From: Pyxidicoccus caerfyrddinensis
GTDB lineage: Bacteria > Myxococcota > Myxococcia > Myxococcales > Myxococcaceae
Direction of reading: 5' to 3'
Assembly: GCF_010894405.1 (NCBI RefSeq)
Contig: NZ_JAAIYA010000044.1
Coordinates: 2,867 to 66,279, forward strand
DNA: 63,413 nucleotides
Shown here in pieces: positions 1 to 51,536 of the stretch. Made by a program: the position numbers and the translations under genes. Within the stretch, counting starts at the first letter, position 1. The number at the start of each line of letters is the position of its first letter. The notes under the pieces are model-generated. The model did not search any database. It was not told the origin of the DNA and saw only the letters and a program-made list of their open reading frames with translations.

Positions 1-44742
<44,742 letters not shown>

Positions 44743-44748
44743 CGGCCC

Positions 44749-45429
44749 TCACAGCGTCGCGCTCTCGCGCTTGACCAGGGCGTGGTAGGCCTGACGGCTC
44801 CGGGAGAGCAGCACGCGAGGCGTTCCGACCAGGGAGAGCGCCTTGCCGACGCACGCCGCCAGGTACCCCACCTGGTGGACGTAGTCGCGCAGGTCCTTGG
44901 CCGGCAGCAGCTCCGCGACCTCGCTACTGCTGTCGAAGTCGACGATGAGGTGCACGCGGTGGACCTGGGAGGCGTTGCGCACGGCGTGCCGGTAGCTCGT
45001 GTCGAGGAACCAGATGTCTCCCTCCGGGAGGTGGTAGTCGACTCTGTCGATTTTGAAGATGACCTCCTCGTGCGTGATGAGGGGGAAGTGGAACCGCAGC
45101 ATGCCCGCGAGCACGGCGCCGTTGATGTCGCGGTGCTCCTTGATCCACCCCCCTGGCCCGAGCCGGGCGAGCGCGACCCGCCGGATGTCCGTGCCCAGCG
45201 TCCGCGCGAGCGCCCAGAACCGGCTGTCGGGGCCGTAGCCCGGCAACTTCGGCTTCCCGTTCTTCTCCAGGACGATGGCCGACCAGCTCGCCCCGTTGCC
45301 GAGCGCGACCCACTCCTTCTCCAGCGCCGCCACCTCGTCCAGGTAGTCCCGAGGGTCGAAAGCACCGGCCCGCACGCGGTACGCGCCGCGGGTCCTACGA
45401 AGGCTGTTGTTCCGTAGGCTGTTCTCCAT
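44749..45429 (-). CDS. Aspartyl/asparaginyl beta-hydroxylase family protein
   Basis: A 226-residue cytoplasmic protein of the non-haem iron, 2-oxoglutarate-dependent Asp/Asn beta-hydroxylase family, which adds a hydroxyl to the beta carbon of Asp or Asn. Visible motifs are EHRDINGA (His99, Asp101) and, about 49 residues later, RHAVRN (His148) followed by HRVHLIVDF with the conserved Arg, all on the double-stranded beta-helix. I chose the ATG at 45429 because AGGAGG (45436-45441) sits 6 nt upstream; a longer in-frame start at 45486 lacks this. It converges on the giant NRPS gene with 6 bp between stops. Two NRPS modules are predicted to use Asp, so hydroxylating those residues on the carrier or in the product is a reasonable role, but inferred. 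It diverges from the sugar transferase gene across a 279-bp gap. Confidence 0.88.
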   Translation of the reverse strand: MENSLRNNSLRRTRGAYRVRAGAFDPRDYLDEVAALEKEWVALGNGASWSAIVLEKNGKPKLPGYGPDSRFWALARTLGTDIRRVALARLGPGGWIKEHRDINGAVLAGMLRFHFPLITHEEVIFKIDRVDYHLPEGDIWFLDTSYRHAVRNASQVHRVHLIVDFDSSSEVAELLPAKDLRDYVHQVGYLAACVGKALSLVGTPRVLLSRSRQAYHALVKRESATL

Positions 45430-45435
45430 CCCCCA

Positions 45436-45441
45436 CCTCCT
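45436..45441 (-). promoter_or_regulatory. Shine-Dalgarno site of the beta-hydroxylase gene
   Basis: AGGAGG on the minus strand, 6 nt before the ATG at 45429. It decides the start over the in-frame upstream codon at 45486. Confidence 0.75.
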
Positions 45442-45708
45442 GACCGCGCACGGCTCTTCCGCGGTCGTCCGGAGGATGGGCAGCACTCCGTCTCCTGTCG
45501 AGCCACCCCGCCGCCGGACTCCTGCCTTCCAGAACGTTCAAGGCGGGACACCCCCCCAGGAGAATGACGTTGGAGCGCCGTTTGCGCGCCCCGCCTACAC
45601 CCATCTGGTGATGTCGGACACCTTCTCCCAGCCCTCCCGGGCGATGGGAAGGAGTGAAGCGGGCCTTAGCTTGAGGTCTCGGGGCTACACGGAATCCCAC
45701 CTCCTCAC

Positions 45709-46374
45709 ATGGCCGAAGGCCGCTCAACGTCCATGCTCTACCCATCCCTCAGGCGGACAGTCGATGTCGTCGCTTCGGCCGGGGCGCTCGCCGTCTCCGC
45801 CCCGGCCATGTTGCTCGTGGCCCTTGGAATCCGCGCCACGATGGGGCCACCCGTCTTGTTTCGCCAGACGCGCATCGGACTCGACGAGAAGCCCTTCACC
45901 ATCTTCAAGTTCCGGACGATGCGCGACGCACACGACGGCTCCGGGCGGCTGCTGCCCGACGCGCAGCGGCTGACGCCCCTCGGAGAGCTGCTGCGCAAGA
46001 CGAGCCTCGACGAGCTGCCTCAGCTCTTCAACGTCCTGCGGGGGGACATGTCGCTCATCGGCCCGCGACCCCTCCTGACGGAATACCTGCCCTACTACAC
46101 GGCGCGGGAACGGCTTCGCCACACGGTCCGCCCGGGCGTGACGGGGCTCGCCCAGGTCAGCGGCCGCAACCTCCTCTCCTGGGACGAGCGGCTGGAGTTC
46201 GATGCCCGGTACGTCGAGCGGCGCTCGGCCTCGCTCGACGCATGGATCCTCCTCAAGACGGTGTTCAAGGTGCTCGGTCGCGCGGACGTCCTGACGGTCC
46301 CCGGCAGCCGACTGGGAACGCTCGTCCAGCACCGCACCCGCGCGGTGGCGGCCCTCCAGGAAGTGCAGGCATGA
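45709..46374 (+). CDS. Bacterial sugar-phosphate transferase (initiating glycosyltransferase, PglC/WcaJ C-terminal type)
   Basis: A 221-residue membrane enzyme that moves a sugar phosphate from a UDP-sugar to undecaprenyl phosphate, the first step of glycan assembly on a lipid carrier. One hydrophobic segment lies at about residues 17-40 (VDVVASAGALAVSAPAMLLV). The family motifs FRQTRIG, FKFRTM, TSLDELPQLFNVL and GDMSLIGPRPLL follow in order, and RPGVTGLAQVSGRN is near the end. It is the short, single-helix form without the N-terminal multi-helix domain of WbaP-type enzymes. No clear Shine-Dalgarno precedes the ATG at 45709; a second ATG at 45733 is possible. Its stop overlaps the next start (ATGA at 46371-46374), so it heads a coupled operon. 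Confidence 0.92.
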   Translation: MAEGRSTSMLYPSLRRTVDVVASAGALAVSAPAMLLVALGIRATMGPPVLFRQTRIGLDEKPFTIFKFRTMRDAHDGSGRLLPDAQRLTPLGELLRKTSLDELPQLFNVLRGDMSLIGPRPLLTEYLPYYTARERLRHTVRPGVTGLAQVSGRNLLSWDERLEFDARYVERRSASLDAWILLKTVFKVLGRADVLTVPGSRLGTLVQHRTRAVAALQEVQA

Positions 46375-46916
46375 ACTCGATTCTGGCAAGAAGGCTCGAG
46401 GCGTCGGACCTCCCCCTGCGGCACCAGTGGCTGAACGACCCCTCCATCCACGGGCAGATGCTGGTGTCTCCACCGGTGGGGCTCGCTGAGACGCAGCAGT
46501 GGTTCAGCAAGACGCTCCTCAACGAGAGCCGCAGGGACTTCGTCTTCACCCTCGATGGAGCGGCCCCCACGGAGGTGGTGGCCATGGGAGGGCTGACCGA
46601 CATCCACCCGAGACATCGCCGCGCGGAGCTCTACATCTTCGTCCGGCCCGGGATGACGGGGAGGGGTATCGGCTCGCGAGCCACCGTCTGGCTGTGTGAG
46701 TACGGGTACTCCGAGCTCGACCTGCACCGCATCTACCTGCACACCACGGACCTCAACGACGCCGCGCGCCGGCTCTACGCGCGCCTGGGCTTCAAGGACG
46801 AGGGCACGCTGCGTGGCCACGCGTTCCACCGGGGCCGGTTCATCGACCGGCACGTGCAGGGGGTGCTGCGCAGTGAGTGGCGCAAGCCGCGCGAAGAGCG
46901 CGAGGTCCCTGGATGA
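46371..46916 (+). CDS. GNAT family N-acetyltransferase
   Basis: A 181-residue acetyltransferase of the GNAT fold. The acetyl-CoA pyrophosphate loop lies at about residues 91-104 (RPGMTGRGIGSRA). The C-terminal half has the LHRIYLHT strand and the AARRLYARLGF helix typical of RimJ/RimL-like and sugar-amine acetyltransferases. The start at 46371 overlaps the sugar transferase stop (ATGA) and has AGGAAG 7 nt upstream, so translation is coupled. The position right after an initiating sugar-phosphate transferase resembles glycan clusters in which such enzymes acetylate an amino sugar; that substrate is inferred. Confidence 0.88.
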   Translation: MNSILARRLEASDLPLRHQWLNDPSIHGQMLVSPPVGLAETQQWFSKTLLNESRRDFVFTLDGAAPTEVVAMGGLTDIHPRHRRAELYIFVRPGMTGRGIGSRATVWLCEYGYSELDLHRIYLHTTDLNDAARRLYARLGFKDEGTLRGHAFHRGRFIDRHVQGVLRSEWRKPREEREVPG

Positions 46917-46928
46917 GGAGCGCTCTCG

Positions 46929-47888
46929 ATGCGATTCAACACACCCGTCTCCCGACTCGGCCGGCTGAGCACCGACCTTCGGATAGACCTGCGAGTCAAG
47001 CGCGATGACCTCCTGCCCCTCACCGGTGGCGGGAACAAGGTGCGCAAGCTCGCTCGCATCCTGGAGGCCGAGGAGCAAGCCGGCACCGGCATCAACGCCC
47101 TCGTCACGAACGGAGGGCTCCAGTCCAACCACGCGCGTGTCACCGCGCTGCTCGCCGCCTCCCGGGGCTGGCCCTGCAAGCTCGTCCTGCACACCGAGCC
47201 CGGGGACGTCCCGCCCGCTTCGGGCAATTTCCTGCTGATGAGGCTGGCGGGCGCCGACCTCCGGCTCGTCACCGCGGACGAGGTGGCCCGCGCCCTGGAG
47301 CTGGCACGGGAGGAGCTGGTCGCGGCGGGCTTGCGCCCCCGCGTCATCCCGGGTGGAGCCCACACGCTGGAGGGCGCCCTGGCCTACGCCGATGCCGTGG
47401 ACGAGCTCCTGGAGGACCCGCTCCTGAGGGGGTGGACGCCCGACTATGTCGTCGTGGCGAGTGGGACCGGGGCCACCCAGGCCGGGCTGGTGGCCGGGTT
47501 CGCCAGGGCGGGCCTGCGCGGCACGCGGGTGGTGGGGGTGTCCGTCGCCCGCCGCAACCCGCGCGGCCACGCGGCGGTGCAGTCCTCCTGCGAGGAGCTG
47601 GCGCGTGCCCTGGGGCTGGAGCCGCTGACGGTGGACTTCCGGGACGAGTGGGTCGGCCCCGGCTACGAGAAGCCCACGCCCGCGACGCTGGAGGCCCTCC
47701 AGCACGCGGCGCGCTCCGAGGGGCTCGTGCTGGACCCCACCTATACCGGCAAGGCGTTCGCGGCGCTGCTGGACCTGGTGGCACGCGGCGAAATCACCCA
47801 GGGCGCGCGGGTCCTCTTCTGGCACACCGGTGGGCTGCTCAACCTCATGACCGCTCACGCCCCCTTTGCTCCGAGGCCCACGTCATGA
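46929..47888 (+). CDS. PLP-dependent D-cysteine desulfhydrase / ACC deaminase family protein
   Basis: A 319-residue fold-type II pyridoxal-phosphate enzyme. The N-terminus has LRVKRDDL and GGGNKVRKL with the cofactor Lys at residue 37. LQSNHARVTA follows, as in D-cysteine desulfhydrase and 1-aminocyclopropane-1-carboxylate deaminase, and SGTGATQAGLVAG binds the phosphate. Members deaminate or desulfhydrate small D-amino acids or analogues. The start has GAGGAG 8 nt upstream and lies 12 bp after the acetyltransferase; the stop overlaps the next start (ATGA at 47885-47888). The setting between glycan genes and an ATP-grasp ligase suggests it makes or recycles an amino acid used to decorate a glycan. 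The true substrate cannot be read from the sequence. Confidence 0.88.
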   Translation: MRFNTPVSRLGRLSTDLRIDLRVKRDDLLPLTGGGNKVRKLARILEAEEQAGTGINALVTNGGLQSNHARVTALLAASRGWPCKLVLHTEPGDVPPASGNFLLMRLAGADLRLVTADEVARALELAREELVAAGLRPRVIPGGAHTLEGALAYADAVDELLEDPLLRGWTPDYVVVASGTGATQAGLVAGFARAGLRGTRVVGVSVARRNPRGHAAVQSSCEELARALGLEPLTVDFRDEWVGPGYEKPTPATLEALQHAARSEGLVLDPTYTGKAFAALLDLVARGEITQGARVLFWHTGGLLNLMTAHAPFAPRPTS

Positions 47889-48931
47889 GCAACGTCCTCC
47901 TGACCTGCGTCGGCCGTCGCAACTACCTCGTCCGCTTCTTCCAGGAGGCCCTGGGCGGACAGGGGCATGTGTTCGCCGCGGATGTCTCGGGTGACGCGGC
48001 GGGCATGCAGGAGGCGGAGCGCGCCTTCCTGCTGCCGCCCATCTCGCATCCCCGGTACATCCCCCACCTGCACACCCTCTGCGCGCGCAACGAGGTCCGG
48101 CTGCTCATCTCGCTGAACGACCTCGAGCTCGAGTTGCTCTCCCACCACCGCGGCGAGTTCGAGGCGCGAGGCGTGACGGTGGTGGTTTCTCCGACCCCGG
48201 TCATCCGCACCTGCTTCGACAAGCTGGAGACCGCGCGCCGGCTCGCCGAGCTGGACGTGAAGACGCCGCGGACCGCCACCTCGCTGGCAGCCGCGGAGGA
48301 GGCGCTCGCGTCCGGAGAGCTGTCGTTCCCCGTGGTCGTGAAGCCCCGCTGGGGCAGTGGCTCCATCGGCACGAGCTTTCCCCGTGACCACGAGGAGCTT
48401 CGCCTCGCCTTTCCGCTCACGCACCGGCTGGTGCAGCGCAGCATCCTGGCGGGAGCGAGCGCGTCGGACCTGGACAACGCGGTCCTCGTCCAGCAGCTCG
48501 TCTCCGGACCGGAGATAGGAATGGACGTCGTCAATGACTTGCACGGCACGTTCGTCGCGGTCCTGCCGCGCATCAAGCTGTCCATGCGAGCGGGAGAGAC
48601 GGACAAGGCGGTGACCCACGAGGACGCGCGGCTCGTCGAGCTGGGCAGGAAGCTCAGCCAGGGGCTGGGGCACATCGGAGGGATGGACTGCGACGTCATC
48701 GACTCGCCGGACGGCCTGTACGTGCTGGACCTCAACCCGCGCTTCGGGGGCGGCTACCCCTTCTCCCATGCCGCCGGCGCGAACCTCCCCGCCGCGCTGC
48801 TCGCATGGGCGCGCGGCCAGCAGCCCCGTCCGGAGTGGCTCCAGCAGCACCCGGGGGTGATGTCCGCCAAGTACGACACGGTGACCGTCGCCCGCCACAC
48901 GCCCGTGCCCGTCATCGCGCTGGAGGAGTAG
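47885..48931 (+). CDS. ATP-grasp ligase, carbamoyl-phosphate-synthase-like
   Basis: A 348-residue ATP-grasp enzyme. The N-terminus (VLLTCVGRRNYLVRFF) is the Rossmann-like pre-ATP-grasp part. VVVKPRWGSGSIGTS at about residues 150-164 is the ATP-binding Lys/Gly loop, and DLNPRFGGG at 282-290 carries the metal-binding Asn and Arg. Such enzymes join a carboxylate to an amine through an acyl phosphate. Homologues with this N-terminus recur in polysaccharide clusters, which fits the position as last gene of the glycan operon. The ATG at 47885 overlaps the previous stop and has GAGG 8 nt upstream; longer upstream starts would lie inside the previous gene. An amino-acid-to-sugar amide bond is a plausible product, but inferred. 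Confidence 0.88.
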   Translation: MSNVLLTCVGRRNYLVRFFQEALGGQGHVFAADVSGDAAGMQEAERAFLLPPISHPRYIPHLHTLCARNEVRLLISLNDLELELLSHHRGEFEARGVTVVVSPTPVIRTCFDKLETARRLAELDVKTPRTATSLAAAEEALASGELSFPVVVKPRWGSGSIGTSFPRDHEELRLAFPLTHRLVQRSILAGASASDLDNAVLVQQLVSGPEIGMDVVNDLHGTFVAVLPRIKLSMRAGETDKAVTHEDARLVELGRKLSQGLGHIGGMDCDVIDSPDGLYVLDLNPRFGGGYPFSHAAGANLPAALLAWARGQQPRPEWLQQHPGVMSAKYDTVTVARHTPVPVIALEE

Positions 48932-48965
48932 CGCTCCGAACGAGCCGCCCCGGGCCGGTGAGAAG

Positions 48966-49051
48966 TGCACGAGCCGGGGATCGAACCCGGACGACCCTTG
49001 CGGGTCAGCGGATTTTAAGTCCGCTGCGTCTGCCAGTTCCGCCACTCGTGC
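48966..49051 (-). tRNA. tRNA-Leu (anticodon UAA)
   Basis: An 86-nt tRNA on the minus strand. The acceptor stem is GCACGAG paired with CTCGTGC, followed by discriminator A. The T arm contains GGTTCGATCC. A long variable arm (GACCC...GGGTC) marks a class II tRNA. The anticodon loop CTTAAAA (plus-strand 49013-49019) gives anticodon UAA. The 3' CCA is not encoded. It converges with the ATP-grasp gene. Confidence 0.96.
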
Positions 49052-49397
49052 GCCAACAGTTCCGGCACCCTACCGCGCCCCCCGCTGGAGGTGTGTGGCA
49101 CCCACCGGGTACCCAAATTCCCCAACGAGGTGAAGCGGCTCCTGCCTTGCCGGACCGGAACCCTGGCTGGTGGCAGAACATACCAGACCCGGGACGGCCA
49201 GAAGGAGTGGGTCATCCGGCGGACTGCGCACGATCACGCTCGCTGGTGTGACGTTCCCATAGGTATGCCGTCAGCCCCACGCGCTCGCCGCAGCGCCGAT
49301 TCAGTCCGGAGCACCTTTCAGTTCTATCTGGTATTGCATGACCTCGTGTCGACGATGGACTCCCGACGAAAGGGGGCCTGCGCCAGGAGGGCCTCGC
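49052..49397 (+). other. Intergenic region with no gene recognised
   Basis: This 346-bp stretch lies upstream of both the minus-strand tRNA-Leu and the plus-strand toxin gene, so it should hold both promoters. Short open frames cross it (for example from 49091) but have no recognisable motif and no good ribosome site. No repeat of the tRNA 3' end, integrase or clear terminator was seen. Confidence 0.6.
49385..49390 (+). promoter_or_regulatory. Shine-Dalgarno site of the lipoprotein toxin gene
   Basis: A perfect AGGAGG 7 nt before the ATG at 49398. It decides the start: the longer frame from 49338 lacks it, and only the 49398 start places a lipoprotein signal at the N-terminus. Confidence 0.8.
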
Positions 49398-50753
49398 ATG
49401 CTGTCACGATGGTCGATTCCCCTGTTGCTTGTGATGCTGGCTGGATGCAGCGGCACCTCGAAGTCCGTACGCCTGCACACGGGCCACGGCGAGCCCATCG
49501 TCCTTATCCCACGCAGCGGCGATGCCGCGCCGGTGGATCTGGACGAAGACGACTTCGTTGAAGCCGTAGAAGCGCTGGCCCGGAGCGTGCGGCCTTCCAC
49601 CCGTCCCCAGGAAACGGCCCGGCGGTTGTTCGAGGTGGATTCGCGCGGAGGCTCGTACCTGTATGAGCCGCGCAGCCACCGTGTCATCCCGCTGGGACCG
49701 GGCGAACACCTGGAGGGCGAACAACCCGCGACAGAGATGGAGTTGACGCGCGCCTACCTGCGCTGGTGCGAGCGCACGAACAAGCCCGGCGATTGCCTGC
49801 GCCTCCTGGTGGAGAATCCCACTGTCACCGGGGATGGCCGTTTCGCCCTCGCCATGGCCCTGGCCCAGGGCGCCGTGTGGGATGAGATGATGGACGCCTT
49901 CAAGGACATGGCCGACCCCCAGGCCATGATGTCGGCGGTCTTGTGGACGTGGACCACGTACATGATCTTGCTCGCGGTGCCCGAGCCTTTCTCGAAGGGC
50001 GTGGCCGCCGTTATGACCGCCTCGCTCATTGCCTACGTGGGCGTCGATACGTTCTGGAGCCTCATCGTGGGCTTCAAGCGGTTGGTGGAGGCGGCGGAGC
50101 GGGCCACCACGTTTGACGAACTCCGCGAGGCGGGAGAGCGCTACGGCAAGGTCATGGGCCGCAATGCGGCGCGCGCGTTCGCCATGTTGGCCACGGCCGC
50201 CATTGGGAACACGGCGGCGGGGATGGGGGCGAAGGTGCCAATGCTCCCCGGCGCCGTGCAGGCGGCGGTGCATGCCGAAGCGCAAATGGGCATCAGGCTC
50301 GCGGCGGTCGCGGACGTGGGCACGGTGGCCGTGAGCGCCGAGACCGTCACCATCGCCCTCGCGCCCGGCGCCGTGGCCATGGCGGCCAGAGGCACGGGCG
50401 GCGGTGCCTCCGTCAAGGCGCGTCCCACGGGTTACAAGGCCTGGGGCTCGTTCAGTGGCTTCAAGAAGGCCATGGGCCCGGCGGGCAAGAACAAGGAATG
50501 GCACCACATCGTCGAGCAGACCCCGGGCAACGTGACGCGCTTCGGCCCCCAGGCCCTCCACAACACCGAGAACATCACCCCGCTGGACAAGAGCCTGCAC
50601 ACGGATGTCAGTGCCCTCTACTCATCGATTCGCCATTCCATCACGCAGTCGTATACACAGACCGTGCGGCAGTGGTCGAGCACACAGTCCTACGAGGTCC
50701 AACGCGAGTTCGGGCTGTTGGCCATTGAGAACGTGAAGAAGAGGGTCTGGTGA
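49398..50753 (+). CDS. SitA-like polymorphic toxin lipoprotein with C-terminal HNH-type nuclease domain
   Basis: A 451-residue predicted outer-membrane lipoprotein. The signal peptide MLSRWSIPLLLVMLAGC ends in lipobox LAGC with Cys17. The middle (about residues 175-320) has hydrophobic, Ala-rich segments as in the large myxobacterial lipoprotein family related to SitA. The C-terminus from about residue 340 looks like a toxin domain: KEWHHIVEQ (His369, His370) and LHNTENITPLDKSLH resemble HNH/His-Me nucleases. In Myxococcus, SitA toxins pass between kin cells by outer-membrane exchange and are countered by a downstream immunity gene. Here the stop overlaps the start of a DUF2019 gene (TGATG), the expected position for immunity. 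No SitB-like partner is visible upstream. Nuclease activity is inferred from the His-rich motif; the exact SitA subclass is not certain. Confidence 0.82.
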   Translation: MLSRWSIPLLLVMLAGCSGTSKSVRLHTGHGEPIVLIPRSGDAAPVDLDEDDFVEAVEALARSVRPSTRPQETARRLFEVDSRGGSYLYEPRSHRVIPLGPGEHLEGEQPATEMELTRAYLRWCERTNKPGDCLRLLVENPTVTGDGRFALAMALAQGAVWDEMMDAFKDMADPQAMMSAVLWTWTTYMILLAVPEPFSKGVAAVMTASLIAYVGVDTFWSLIVGFKRLVEAAERATTFDELREAGERYGKVMGRNAARAFAMLATAAIGNTAAGMGAKVPMLPGAVQAAVHAEAQMGIRLAAVADVGTVAVSAETVTIALAPGAVAMAARGTGGGASVKARPTGYKAWGSFSGFKKAMGPAGKNKEWHHIVEQTPGNVTRFGPQALHNTENITPLDKSLHTDVSALYSSIRHSITQSYTQTVRQWSSTQSYEVQREFGLLAIENVKKRVW

Positions 50754-51103
50754 TGACGTTGGAAGAACTGGTCGAGCAGTTCGCTCGGAATGTCGCGGCC
50801 CAGACTGATGCCATTCATCGAGGAGATTCCAGGACGGGGAACAAGCACGCCAAGCAGTACACCGCCGCGCTTCAGGCGCTACGCGCGCAGGGGGATACTG
50901 GGCGAGACGCCCTCGCCGTGCTGATGAAGCATCCGCGTACGGATGTTCGAGCCATGGCGGCTGGGTTCTTGCTCCGCTACCGGACGGCGGAAGCCAAGGC
51001 CGTGTTGGAGGCTGCGGCAAAGGAAGGAGGCGTCGGCGCCCTCGACGCAATCATGACCCTGAGACACTGGGAGAACGGAACCTGGGCGCTCGATCCGGAG
51101 TAG
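50753..51103 (+). CDS. DUF2019 (HEAT-like) protein, probable immunity protein, copy 1
   Basis: A 116-residue helical protein from ATG 50753, with LVEQFARNVAAQTDAI, GDSRTGNKHAKQY, RDALAVLMKH, FLLRYRTAEAKAVLE and the closing GTWALDPE typical of DUF2019. DUF2019 proteins often lie next to toxin genes in myxobacteria. The ATG overlaps the toxin stop (TGATG) and has AGAGGG 7 nt upstream; a GTG at 50750 would add one residue. Tight coupling to the toxin supports an immunity role, which is inferred. A second copy follows at 51159. Confidence 0.85.
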   Translation: MTLEELVEQFARNVAAQTDAIHRGDSRTGNKHAKQYTAALQALRAQGDTGRDALAVLMKHPRTDVRAMAAGFLLRYRTAEAKAVLEAAAKEGGVGALDAIMTLRHWENGTWALDPE

Positions 51104-51104
51104 G

Positions 51105-51159
51105 CCAACGCGAGTTCGGGCTGCTGGCCATCGAGAACGTGGCGAAGGGGGTCTGGTGA
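51105..51159 (+). pseudogene. Relic of the toxin gene 3' end
   Basis: This 55-bp piece still encodes QREFGLLAIENVAKGVW and a stop at 51157-51159, matching the true toxin end with Lys to Ala and Arg to Gly changes. It has no start of its own. It keeps the ribosome site and TGATG overlap that serve the second immunity gene. Confidence 0.88.
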
Positions 51160-51509
51160 TGACGCTGGAGGATCTTGTCGAGCAGTTCGCCCAGAACGTC
51201 GTCGCGCAGACCGAGGCCATCTTCCGGGGAGATGCCAAGACCGGGAACAAGCACGCCAGGAAGTACGGTGCCGCCGTCGATAAGCTCCTGGCCCATGGAA
51301 ACGCAGGGCGTGATGCCCTCCTCGTCCTGCTCAAGCATGAGCGCATGGATGTGCGTGTCATGGCCGCCGCCCATCTGCTCCGCTACCGGACGGCCGAGGC
51401 GAAGGCTGTTCTGGAGGAAGCCGCCAAGGGCCAGGGGCTCGTGCCCTTTGAAGCCGGACAGGCATTGAAGCGGTGGGAAGAAGGAACCTGGGCGCTCGAT
51501 CCGGAGTAG
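51159..51509 (+). CDS. DUF2019 (HEAT-like) protein, probable immunity protein, copy 2
   Basis: A 116-residue paralogue of the protein at 50753, with the same framework (LVEQFAQNVVAQTEAI, GDAKTGNKHARKY, HLLRYRTAEAKAVLEEAAKG, GTWALDPE). Changes cluster in the middle and in the last third. It starts at the ATG overlapping the relic toxin stop, with an AAGGGGG-type ribosome site just before. As a divergent second immunity gene it could protect against a related toxin variant. Its stop is 27 bp from the end of the convergent glucan-synthase-like gene. Confidence 0.84.
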   Translation: MTLEDLVEQFAQNVVAQTEAIFRGDAKTGNKHARKYGAAVDKLLAHGNAGRDALLVLLKHERMDVRVMAAAHLLRYRTAEAKAVLEEAAKGQGLVPFEAGQALKRWEEGTWALDPE

Positions 51510-51536
51510 CTGACAACACCATCGAGCGCGGCTCCC

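Larger units (their letters stand above)
50699..51509 (+). repeat. Tandem duplication of toxin 3' end plus immunity gene (period 406 bp)
   Basis: The block from 50699 (last ~17 toxin codons plus the DUF2019 gene) is repeated from 51105 to 51509. The first ~60 bp are nearly identical, while the immunity coding parts have diverged to clearly different but alignable proteins. The unit length shows that toxin and immunity gene were already overlapping when it was duplicated. Confidence 0.92.

Noticed and set aside
45407..45973. Plus-strand open frame between the hydroxylase and the sugar transferase
   Set aside because: It overlaps both real genes, has no motif and no ribosome site; treated as noise.
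47432..47884. Upstream start of the ATP-grasp frame at 47432
   Set aside because: The extra codons lie within the PLP-enzyme gene in another frame; ATG 47885 starts the normal N-terminal VLLTCVGRRNY and has an ATGA overlap.
49091..49561. Short open frame in the gap after tRNA-Leu, considered as an integrase remnant
   Set aside because: No integrase motif or homology that I can recognise, and it runs into the toxin gene in another frame.
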